From Actinomadura citrea (GTDB lineage Bacteria > Actinomycetota > Actinomycetes > Streptosporangiales > Streptosporangiaceae), in the NCBI RefSeq assembly GCF_013409045.1, contig NZ_JACCBT010000001.1:7914669-7978668 (forward strand): a stretch of 64,000 nt of DNA. The letters run 5' to 3'. Shown piece after piece: positions 9,356-18,000 of this stretch. Positions within the stretch are counted from its first letter, which is position 1, and each line of letters starts with the position of its first letter. The notes beneath the pieces were generated by a model. That model was not told the DNA's origin. It ran no database searches and was given only the letters and a program-made list of their open reading frames with translations. The translations under genes were made by a program, and so were the position numbers.

Positions 9356-10066
9356 TCACATGCGGGTCAGGTCGGCGACCGCGCTCACCACGGCGTGCGT
9401 GTCCGCGAGCGTCGCCAGGACCCTGTCCGCGCCGGCCGCGCGGAGCTCGGCCTCGGTGGCGCTCCCCGTGGCGACGGCGATGATCGGCGAGCCGGCGATG
9501 TGCGCGGCCTGGACGTCGCGGGGCGAGTCGGCGACGTAGACGGTCGCGGACTCGGGGTAGCGGGCGCCGTGGCGCTCGCCGGCTCGGGCGCGGGCGACTT
9601 CCAGGAGGGCGGCCTTGCTGTAGACGCCGTTCTCGTAGCCGCCGGCCTCCAGGTCCAGGCGGGCGGCGAGACCGAGCTCGGTCACCTTCAGCACCGCGTT
9701 CGGCTGGAGCGATCCCGTCAGCACCGACTGGACGACGCCGGGCACGTGGGCGAGCGCCTCGACGGCCTCCCCGGCGCCGGCCAGGACGCGGCCGTGCGCG
9801 CGCAGGTCGGCGCGGCGGTTCGCGAACGCCTCGGCCAGCGCGTCGAAGAAGGCGGGGAGGTGGTCGTCGGTGGTGACGACGTCGTTGAACGCGAGGGTCT
9901 CGAAGATGATCTCGGATTCGGTGCGGCCGGGGGTGGGCGGCAGGCGCACGAGCGGACGCCCGATGGTCCGCTGGAACGCCTCGGCATAGGCGTCCCGAGT
10001 GATCCGTCCGACGTCGACCAGGGTGTGGTCGATGTTCCACAGCACGAGACGGTTCAGCGTCGACAT
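9356..10066 (-). CDS. HAD-superfamily protein with Asn in place of the nucleophilic Asp
   Basis: The 236-residue protein has the phosphoglycolate-phosphatase-like HAD layout. Motif I reads LVLWNIDHTLVD. HAD phosphatases need Asp at the first position of DxDxT, and here it is Asn, read directly from the AAC codon. The second Asp is kept. Motif II is SVLTGS and the acidic motif IV is VYVADSPRDVQAAH. With the nucleophile missing, ordinary phosphatase activity is doubtful; the protein may bind a ligand or use another chemistry. It lies downstream of pruA after a 150-bp gap. The ATG has only a weak upstream purine run. Confidence 0.8.
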   Translation of the reverse strand: MSTLNRLVLWNIDHTLVDVGRITRDAYAEAFQRTIGRPLVRLPPTPGRTESEIIFETLAFNDVVTTDDHLPAFFDALAEAFANRRADLRAHGRVLAGAGEAVEALAHVPGVVQSVLTGSLQPNAVLKVTELGLAARLDLEAGGYENGVYSKAALLEVARARAGERHGARYPESATVYVADSPRDVQAAHIAGSPIIAVATGSATEAELRAAGADRVLATLADTHAVVSAVADLTRM

Positions 10067-10217
10067 CCCGTTCCCATGACGGCTCCAGGGGGTGTGCTCG
10101 GGCGCCGTCCACCGGACGGCGAGGCGAGCCTATCGTCAAGCCTCCCACCCCTTCGACCGATGGTGAAGGGTGCCCGGGGATCTGGCGGTCGGCCCCCGGA
10201 ACGACCCGGCCGGGGCC

Positions 10218-11846
<1,629 letters not shown>

Positions 11847-11912
11847 CTGACGTCTCCCTGCGATCCGACGGCATTGTCGACGTGCCGAGGGACCTACCCC
11901 GCGCCCGGACCG

Positions 11913-12422
11913 CTAGTCGAGGAGGTGGACGAGTTCCTGGGTGGCGTACCAGAGGAGCTCGTGGCCCTCGGCACCGTCCACGGTGAAGCGGGCGTCCTCG
12001 TCTCCGGCGTCGGCGGCGGCGAGGGCCTGCGCGGCGGCGGCGACGTCGGGGGCGGCGTCGGGGTCGTCGACGTGGCCGGAGGCGATCCGCTTCCACGGGA
12101 CGGGGGTCGCGATCTGGACGAGGGCGCGGTCGCCGTTGCCGAGGGCGATGTCGCCGCGCGCCCAGGAGACCTGGTCGTCGGGGACCTCGGCGGCCAGCAC
12201 GACCCGGCGGCGCGGGACGGACGGGTCGGCGGCGAGCAGGCGCAGCGAGGCGCGGGCGGCGGCGGACATCGCCGCGTACTCCAGCTCCTCCTGGTCGCCG
12301 CCCGCGTACCACTCGCGCAGGGCGGGCGTGACGGCGTGGGCGGCGAGCGGCGCGGGAGCGATCTCGCGGGCGGCGTGGACGCCGGCGAGCAGCGTGAGCG
12401 TGGACGGCAGGTAGACGCGCAT
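11913..12422 (-). CDS. DUF6912-like actinobacterial protein
   Basis: The 169-residue protein begins MRVYLPSTLTLLAGVH, the opening I associate with the DUF6912 family of actinobacteria. It is Ala-rich, has no signal peptide or membrane helix, and ends with a conserved-looking LLWYATQELVHLLD. Its function is unknown. The ATG is preferred over a TTG four codons upstream because the family opening starts here. It follows the HAD gene by only 25 bp, so the two are probably cotranscribed. Confidence 0.65.
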   Translation of the reverse strand: MRVYLPSTLTLLAGVHAAREIAPAPLAAHAVTPALREWYAGGDQEELEYAAMSAAARASLRLLAADPSVPRRRVVLAAEVPDDQVSWARGDIALGNGDRALVQIATPVPWKRIASGHVDDPDAAPDVAAAAQALAAADAGDEDARFTVDGAEGHELLWYATQELVHLLD

Positions 12423-12447
12423 GACGGTCAGCAAGTCTGCCAGACGG

Positions 12448-13083
12448 TCAGGGCAGCAGGTCCATCCCGCGCAGTTCGGCGATCGTGGCGTCGGGGGCGG
12501 TGTGCAGGATGCCGCGGATTCCGAGGGCCTGCGCGGCGCGGACGTTGTGCTCGATGTCGTCGATGAAGACGCACTCGGCGGCGGCCAGGCCGAGCAGGTC
12601 CAGGGCGTGCCGGAAGATCCGCTCGTCGGGCTTGCGCATCCCGACCTCGCAGGAGATGACGATCGCGTCGAAGAGCTCGGCGAACAGGTCGTGGGGGTAC
12701 TCGTTGCCCCAGGAGTTCGACAGCAGGGCGGTGCGGGCGCCCCCGGCGCGGACCGCGCGCAGCGCCTCGTACATCGGCTCGACCGGGGCGAACGCGCCGA
12801 ACATCCGGGCGATGAGCCCGGCGGCCTCCACGGGGGCGCCGTCGACGGTGAGCAGCTCGGCCGCGAGGAGCCGCTCGAACTCGGAGGTGGGCAGGGTGCC
12901 GTCCTCCAGGCCGTGGATGGGATTCGTCCCGGCCCCGTCGTAGGCCTGCTTCACCCAGGCGCGCATGACGGTCTTGTAGCGCTCGACGTCGATGCGGTCG
13001 GCGGTGAGCCAGACCTCGACGGCCTCGGCGAGGGGGGAGGTGAGGACGCCGCCCCAGTCGGTGATCACAGCTTTGACGCTCAC
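12448..13083 (-). CDS. HAD-IA family hydrolase
   Basis: The protein has 211 residues and begins VSVKAVITDWGGVLTSP, motif I with Asp-Trp-Gly-Gly-Val, as in epoxide-hydrolase-like or DhaA-like HAD-IA proteins. Motif II is TALLSNSWG, the lysine region is VGMRKPDERIF, and motif IV is CVFIDDIEHNVRAA. All catalytic positions are present, so it is probably a small-molecule phosphatase or dehalogenase-like enzyme. The GTG start was chosen because the HAD core starts four residues later. It is divergent from the acyl-CoA dehydrogenase gene across about 60 bp that must carry both promoters. Confidence 0.85.
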   Translation of the reverse strand: MSVKAVITDWGGVLTSPLAEAVEVWLTADRIDVERYKTVMRAWVKQAYDGAGTNPIHGLEDGTLPTSEFERLLAAELLTVDGAPVEAAGLIARMFGAFAPVEPMYEALRAVRAGGARTALLSNSWGNEYPHDLFAELFDAIVISCEVGMRKPDERIFRHALDLLGLAAAECVFIDDIEHNVRAAQALGIRGILHTAPDATIAELRGMDLLP

Positions 13084-13144
13084 GGGGCGATGGTAGGCGA
13101 TCCCCGGCGATTCGACCGAATCCCGTTCTGCCAGAATGCGGGCC

Positions 13145-14341
13145 ATGGACTTCGAACTCAGCCCGAAGGCACGCGACCACCGGGACCGGCTCCAGGAGTT
13201 CATGGAGGCGCGCGTCTACCCGGCCGAGCCCGTCTACGCCGCCTGGCGGGCGGAGAACGACCCGCACGCGCTGCCGCCGGTCGTCGGGGAACTGAAGGCC
13301 GAGGCGCGCGAGCGGGGGCTGTGGAACCTGTTCCTGCCGGACGTGTCCGGGCTGTCCAACCTGGAGTACGCGACGCTCGCCGAGCTGACCGGAAGGTCGC
13401 CCGACCTCGCCCCGGAGGCGGTCAACTGCGCGGCGCCCGACACGGGGAACATGGAAGTCCTGCACATGTTCGGCACGGACGAGCAGAAGGAGCGCTGGCT
13501 CAGGCCCCTGCTGGACGGCGAGATCCGCAGCGCGTTCGCGATGACCGAGCCCGAGGTCGCCTCCTCCGACGCCACCAACATCACCACCTCGATCGTCCGG
13601 GACGGCGACGAGTACGTGGTCAACGGCCGCAAGTGGTTCATCACCGGCGCCGCCGACGAGCGCTGCAAGATCTTCATCGTGATGGGCAAGACCGATCCCG
13701 GCGCGCCGCCGCACCGGCAGCAGTCGCAGGTGCTCGTGCCGCGCGACACCCCGGGCGTGACGGTCGTCCGGCACCTGCCCGTGTTCGGCTACCAGGACCA
13801 GCACGGACACTCGGAGATCCTCTTCGAGGACGTCCGGGTGCCGGCGTCGAACCTGGTCGCGGCCGAGGGCGACGGGTTCATGATCGCGCAGGCGCGGCTC
13901 GGGCCCGGCCGCATCCACCACTGCATGCGGGCGCTCGGCATGGCGGAGCGGGCGCTGGAGCTGATGTGCCGGCGCGCCCTGTCCCGCGAGGCCTTCGGCG
14001 GGCCGCTGGCCCGGCAGGGGGTCGTCCGGGAGCAGATCGCCGAGTCGCGGATGGCGATCGAGCAGGCACGGCTGCTGACCCTCAAGACCGCCTGGCTGAT
14101 CGACCGGCACGGCGCGAAGGGCGCGCGGACGGAGATCGCCGCGATCAAGGTGGTCGTGCCGCGCATCGCCCACGAGGTGCTCGACCGCGCGATCCAGGTG
14201 CACGGCGCCGCCGGCGTCTCCGACGACACCCCGCTCGCGGCGATGTACTCGTGGGTCCGCGCGATGCGCATCTTCGACGGCCCCGACGAGGTCCACGTCC
14301 GCACCGTGGCCCGCCAGGAACTCCGCCGCCACGAGAACTGA
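13145..14341 (+). CDS. Acyl-CoA dehydrogenase, ACAD10/11-like
   Basis: A flavoprotein of 398 residues that introduces the alpha-beta double bond in an acyl-CoA. It shows the FAD/substrate signatures AFAMTEPEVASSDATN and a C-terminal VHGAAGVSDDTPLA segment. The opening MDFELSPKARDHRDRL is typical of the ACAD10/11-like bacterial group, whose substrates can be unusual (branched or 4-hydroxy acyl-CoAs). Another in-frame ATG lies 9 nt upstream, and neither start has a clear ribosome site. No electron-transfer flavoprotein or thiolase gene is adjacent. A dispersed repeat begins immediately after its stop codon. Confidence 0.9.
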   Translation: MDFELSPKARDHRDRLQEFMEARVYPAEPVYAAWRAENDPHALPPVVGELKAEARERGLWNLFLPDVSGLSNLEYATLAELTGRSPDLAPEAVNCAAPDTGNMEVLHMFGTDEQKERWLRPLLDGEIRSAFAMTEPEVASSDATNITTSIVRDGDEYVVNGRKWFITGAADERCKIFIVMGKTDPGAPPHRQQSQVLVPRDTPGVTVVRHLPVFGYQDQHGHSEILFEDVRVPASNLVAAEGDGFMIAQARLGPGRIHHCMRALGMAERALELMCRRALSREAFGGPLARQGVVREQIAESRMAIEQARLLTLKTAWLIDRHGAKGARTEIAAIKVVVPRIAHEVLDRAIQVHGAAGVSDDTPLAAMYSWVRAMRIFDGPDEVHVRTVARQELRRHEN

Positions 14342-14530
14342 TTTATTGCATTTCTCTCCTCCTTCGGGCCTAGCGGCCCTCCATCGTCGATAAACGCGGG
14401 CGATCGCTGGCATCGCTCCGGCTCGCCTGGCGGCTCGCTGCGCGATCAGATTCTTGCTTCGCTCGAATCTGCCTTCGGACGCGATCGCGGCCACTCAGGT
14501 TGTTGCGGGGTTGCTGTGGTGGCTGGTGTT
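14342..14530 (+). repeat. Dispersed stop-codon-anchored repeat, copy A
   Basis: The element starts with the base after the acyl-CoA dehydrogenase stop codon. It contains CTCCTCCTTC and then the hairpin GGGCC (14366-14370)/GGCCC (14375-14379). Octamers GCGATCGC lie at 14400-14407 and 14481-14488. Between them are a GCTCGCC/GGCGGCTCGC-rich stretch and the hairpin CAGATTC (14447-14453)/GAATCTG (14465-14471) with an 11-nt loop. The tail is GGTTGTTGCGGGGTTGCTG. Three closely similar copies lie elsewhere in the window, each directly after a stop codon. Confidence 0.9.
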
Positions 14531-14576
14531 GTCGGGATCGCGGGCTGAGGTGAGGGGCAACGGTTCCCTTGCAGTG

Positions 14577-15473
14577 CTAGGCGGATCTGAGGCGTTGCAG
14601 CGCCTCGCGGACGCCGCCGTCCGTTTCCTCCAGCACCATCGTCGCGCGTGCCGCGGGGACCTCGCCGAGGAGCGAGACCAGGGCGACGCGGGTGTTGCCA
14701 CCCGCCTCGGACAGCGCGTTCTCGCAGGTGCGGGCATCCATCCCGGTCGCCTCGGTGAGGATGCGCACCAGCCGGGCGCGCAGCTTGGAGTTCAGCGCGT
14801 TCACGCTGACCATCAGGTTGGAGTAGGTGCGCCCCATCCTGATCATCAGGGTGGTGGAGAAGGAGTTGAGCACCAGCTTGGTCGCGGTGCCGGCCTTCAT
14901 CCGGGTGGAACCGCTGATCACCTCGGGCCCGGTGGCGAGCCCGATGTGCACCTCCACCTCGTCCCCGTACGGCGTGTGCGGGTTGCAGCTGATCAGGGCC
15001 GTGCGCGCCCCGACCGCGGCGGCGGCGCGCAGCGCCCCCACCACGTACGGGGTGCGGCCGCTCGCCGCGATGCCGACCGCGACGTCGCCCGGCCGGACGT
15101 CGAGGGCGTCCCGGCGGCCGAGCTCGACGTCGTCCTCCACGCCGGAGATGGCCTGCGACAGCGCGCCGGGCCCGCCGGCGTTGTGGGCCACGACCCGGCC
15201 CCAGATGCCGAACGTGGGGGGAAGCTCGGCCGCGTCGAGCACCGCGAGCCGGCCGGACGTGCCGGCGCCGAAGTAGTGCACGCGGCCGCCCGCGCGCAGG
15301 GACTCCACCGCGAGGTCGACCAGCCGGGCGACCTCGGGCAGTACGGAGCCGACGACCGTCGGCACGGTCGCGTCCTCAGAGTTGATCAGGCGTAGCACCT
15401 CCATGGTCGGCAGCGTGTCGACGTCGAGGGTCCGAGGGTTCCGCCCCTCCGTGGGGAGCTCGCAATCGATCAC
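14577..15473 (-). CDS. murQ: N-acetylmuramic acid 6-phosphate etherase
   Basis: The enzyme cleaves the lactyl ether of MurNAc-6-phosphate to give GlcNAc-6-phosphate and D-lactate during cell-wall recycling. The 298-residue SIS-domain protein has the family hallmarks FGAGTSGRLAVLDAAELPPTF, GIAASGRTPYV and EVISGSTRMKAGTATK. The GTG start overlaps the TGA of the upstream regulator gene as GTGA, so translation is probably coupled. Its product would feed the nagA-encoded deacetylase in the PTS operon 10 kb away. Confidence 0.96.
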   Translation of the reverse strand: MIDCELPTEGRNPRTLDVDTLPTMEVLRLINSEDATVPTVVGSVLPEVARLVDLAVESLRAGGRVHYFGAGTSGRLAVLDAAELPPTFGIWGRVVAHNAGGPGALSQAISGVEDDVELGRRDALDVRPGDVAVGIAASGRTPYVVGALRAAAAVGARTALISCNPHTPYGDEVEVHIGLATGPEVISGSTRMKAGTATKLVLNSFSTTLMIRMGRTYSNLMVSVNALNSKLRARLVRILTEATGMDARTCENALSEAGGNTRVALVSLLGEVPAARATMVLEETDGGVREALQRLRSA

Positions 15474-16450
15474 CGACGCCTCCGGTCGGGTCGCACGGTC
15501 CGTCCGCGGACCGCCTCGTACGTGGCTTCGAGGGCCTTGCGGGTAGACCCGTAGGTGCGCTGCGCAACTCCGACGAAGAGGCAGTCCACCACTGTGAGCT
15601 GCGCCAGCCGGCTGGCGGTGGCGCCCGAGCGGAACGTCGTCTCCCGGGCGGCGGTCGTCAGGATCAGGTCCGCGACCTCCGCTATGGGGGACTTCGGGAA
15701 GTTGGTGAGCGCGACGGTCCTGGCGCCCCTGGTCTTGGCGACCTCCAGCGCGTCGATGGTCTCCACGGTCGCCCCGGTGTGCGAGATGCCGATCGCCACG
15801 TCGCCGGGGCTCAGGACGGCGGCGCTGGTCAACATGATGTGGGCGTCCGCCCAGGCGGAGCAGACCCGGCCGATGCGGTGCAGCTTCTGCTGGAAGTCGG
15901 CCGCGACGAACGCGCTCGCGCCGACGCCGTAGACGTCGACCCGATCGGCGGCCACGACCGCGTCCACGACCTGCTCCAGCATCTTGATGTCGAGCTGGGA
16001 CGCGGTCTCCTCGACGGCGCGCGCGTCGGCGAAGGTGACCTTCTCCACGATCTGCTCCAGCGAGTCGTCGGGACTGATGTCGCTGCCGATGACCCGGCCG
16101 CCGCTGGCGCTCTGGGCCCGGCCCGCCTCGGTGGCGAGGGTCAGCCGCAGCTCTGGATAACCATGGAACCCGATCGCCCGGCAGAACCTGATGACCGTGG
16201 TCTCGGAGGTGCCGCAGTTCTGGGCGAGTTCGGTGATGGTCGAGTTGGCGACCCCTTCGGGGTCGTCGATGACGCGTTGAGCGACTCTTCGCTCGGCGGG
16301 GGGCAGCGAGGGCAGCAGCGAACGGACCCGCACCACCGTGCTCAGCGGCGTGGCGTCCCTGTCCCTGCCCGCCGCGTCGTCCCTTGGCGCAGCGGGCTCC
16401 CCCGTGTTCCCCCGCTCGGGGCCCCGGTCGGGGCCGATGGGTTTCCTCAT
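15470..16450 (-). CDS. RpiR-family regulator with SIS domain, MurR-like
   Basis: The 326-residue protein has an N-terminal HTH (about residues 35-110; ANSTITELAQNCGTSETTVI) and a C-terminal sugar-phosphate-binding SIS domain (ISHTGATVETIDAL). RpiR proteins beside murQ usually sense MurNAc-6-phosphate or GlcNAc-6-phosphate and control the recycling genes. Its coding end overlaps murQ by 4 nt. The ATG has no purine-rich ribosome site. Instead a -35/-10 pair places the transcript start at the ATG, suggesting a leaderless mRNA. The ligand is inferred from context only. Confidence 0.9.
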   Translation of the reverse strand: MRKPIGPDRGPERGNTGEPAAPRDDAAGRDRDATPLSTVVRVRSLLPSLPPAERRVAQRVIDDPEGVANSTITELAQNCGTSETTVIRFCRAIGFHGYPELRLTLATEAGRAQSASGGRVIGSDISPDDSLEQIVEKVTFADARAVEETASQLDIKMLEQVVDAVVAADRVDVYGVGASAFVAADFQQKLHRIGRVCSAWADAHIMLTSAAVLSPGDVAIGISHTGATVETIDALEVAKTRGARTVALTNFPKSPIAEVADLILTTAARETTFRSGATASRLAQLTVVDCLFVGVAQRTYGSTRKALEATYEAVRGRTVRPDRRRR

Positions 16451-16490
16451 GGAGGAAATTTTCTTACGCGCTGGATGTCACGTCAACGTT
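16451..16490 (-). promoter_or_regulatory. Promoter and probable autoregulatory operator of the rpiR-murQ unit
   Basis: On the minus strand TTGACG (16481-16486) and GAAAAT (16458-16463) are 17 nt apart. The predicted start falls on the first base of the regulator ATG, so the transcript would be leaderless. The -10 box is embedded in the inverted repeat GAAA-T-TTTC (16455-16463), an A/T-rich palindrome of the kind bound by RpiR proteins. The site sits between divergent genes and could control both. Confidence 0.55.
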
Positions 16491-16511
16491 AGGAAAGGCT
16501 ACGGTCGCCAT

Positions 16512-17711
16512 GTGTTGACCCATTTGGCCGGTCCTTACGTGGTCGGTATCGACGCGGGTGGCACGAAGACCCGCTGCGTCGTGCTGACGCTCGGGGGAGC
16601 CCTGGCCGGTTCCGGCACCGGCCCAGGGGCCAACCCCAACTCAGGAGGCGACACCGCCGGGGCGCTGACCACCGCCCTGCGGGAGGCACTCGGGGACCTC
16701 GACCGTACCCACATCCTCACCGGCGTGTTCGGCATCGCCGGCGCCGGCTCGGCCGGCCGGCCCGCCGCGGTCGCGGCGGCCCGGCAGGCCTGGCAGGCCG
16801 TCGGGCTGCGCGGCTCGCCCGCGGTGGTGACCGACATCGCGGTGGCGTTCGCCGCGGGGACCAGCGAGCCCAAGGGCATCGTGGTGTTCTCCGGCACGGG
16901 CGCCGGCGCGGCGGTCATCAACGACGGCGCGATCGTGCAGCGCGCGGACGGCTACGGCTGGCTCGTCGGGGACGAGGGTTCGGCGGTATGGCTCGGGAAG
17001 GAGGCCGTCCGGGCCGCGCTCGCCGCCTACGACGGCCGCGGCTCCCCGACGCTGCTCACCGATTCGGTCCCCCGGGCGCTGCTCGGCCCCACGGTGGTCG
17101 CGCAGATCGACTCGGAACGGCGAAGACCCCGCCATCCAAGGGCGCTGGCCATGGCCGGCGCCCCTTCGCCGTCACCGGGCTCTCCTGCGCTGCCGCAGCC
17201 CGCCTCGCTGTCCGCCGGCGGGGGCTCCCCCGGCGGGCGCGCCACCGGAACCGCCGTCCTCGCCCACGGATCCGCCTACCCGCCGTCCGCCCGCTGCCCC
17301 GCGCCCGGCAACGGGCCGCCGGGCCATCCCGAGTCTCCCGGCACCCCGCCCAATCCCCGCCTCGCCCAGGCGATCATCAAGGAGGTGTACGGCCGTCCGC
17401 CCGCGGCCCTGGGCCGCCTCGGCCCGGTGGTCGCCGCCGCCGCGGCCGCCGGTGATCCCGTGGCCAGGCGCATCACCGACGAGGCCGCGCAGTGGCTGCT
17501 GGCCGACGTCGACGCGGTGCGCCCGGCCTTGTCCGACCCCTGCGCACCGGTCGTCATGCACGGCTCGGTGCTCCGTGAAGGCCCCGTCGCCGAGGCCGTC
17601 CGCTCCGGGCTGCGCGCCCGCTTCGCCGAAGCCCCGCGCAGCGCCGGCGACGGGGCCGTCGGCGCGGCCGGGATGGCGCTGCGCCGCCTCGGCCACCCCT
17701 TGCCGGGCTGA
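16512..17711 (+). CDS. BadF/BadG-type N-acetylglucosamine (or N-acetylmuramate) kinase with a low-complexity insertion
   Basis: The protein has the ASKHA kinase fold: phosphate-1 loop YVVGIDAGGTKTRCVV near the start, GVFGIAGAGS, the phosphate-2 region VVFSGTGAGAAVI, and a C-terminal APVVMHGSVLREGPV segment. It probably phosphorylates GlcNAc or MurNAc released by recycling, supplying MurQ. Its 399 residues exceed the usual 300-330. The excess is an in-frame Pro/Ser/Gly/Ala-rich stretch encoded at about 17110-17360 that interrupts the region before AIIKEVYGRPPAALGRLGP. GTG is chosen as start because an ATG two bases upstream is followed by a stop, and AGGAAAGG lies 13 nt before it. Activity with the insertion is uncertain. 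Confidence 0.8.
   Translation: MLTHLAGPYVVGIDAGGTKTRCVVLTLGGALAGSGTGPGANPNSGGDTAGALTTALREALGDLDRTHILTGVFGIAGAGSAGRPAAVAAARQAWQAVGLRGSPAVVTDIAVAFAAGTSEPKGIVVFSGTGAGAAVINDGAIVQRADGYGWLVGDEGSAVWLGKEAVRAALAAYDGRGSPTLLTDSVPRALLGPTVVAQIDSERRRPRHPRALAMAGAPSPSPGSPALPQPASLSAGGGSPGGRATGTAVLAHGSAYPPSARCPAPGNGPPGHPESPGTPPNPRLAQAIIKEVYGRPPAALGRLGPVVAAAAAAGDPVARRITDEAAQWLLADVDAVRPALSDPCAPVVMHGSVLREGPVAEAVRSGLRARFAEAPRSAGDGAVGAAGMALRRLGHPLPG
17117..17172. repeat. Nested palindromes at the edge of the kinase insertion
   Basis: ACGGCGAAG (17117-17125) and CTTCGCCGT (17164-17172) form a 9-bp inverted repeat. Inside it, positions 17140-17163 form a 24-base palindrome with a single mismatched pair, centred on GGCCATGGCC. 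It marks the left end of the low-complexity segment in the kinase gene and keeps the frame open. Confidence 0.7.
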
Positions 17712-18000
17712 GCACCGCCCGCCGTACGGCGAAGGGCCCGCCCGGCCCCGGCCCGGCCGATCCGGCCCGGCCGCCGGTCCATCGCGATGGACCCCACATG
17801 ATCCGCCACCGTTCGCGGTCCGGGGTCCATCGTGATCACCGTGTGACCCCCGGGACCGCAGAGCCGCCTGAGCCGTCCCTCCCGTCCGGGCCGTCCGGGT
17901 CGCTCTGGCCGCCGGAGTCGACAGCGGCGCGGGGAGCGGCTACGGTCGCGGGCGTCCGATGCGACCGAGTAACCGAGACCACGTCGGGGGGCCTGGTCAG
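17712..18000. promoter_or_regulatory. Intergenic region with an 18-base perfect palindrome
   Basis: The 289-bp gap between the kinase and nagZ genes contains GGTCCATCGCGATGGACC (17776-17793), a perfect palindrome. A partial repeat, GGGTCCATCGTGATCACC, starts near 17823. They lie upstream of nagZ and may be an operator pair or a terminator hairpin of the kinase gene. No gene is evident. Confidence 0.5.

Noticed and set aside
14345..14494. About 50-residue frame starting MAAIASEGRFERSKNLIAQR inside repeat copy A, with similar peptides in copies B and C
   Set aside because: Similarity follows the DNA repeat; copy C shifts frame, starts lack ribosome sites, and base changes favour hairpin pairing over codon conservation.
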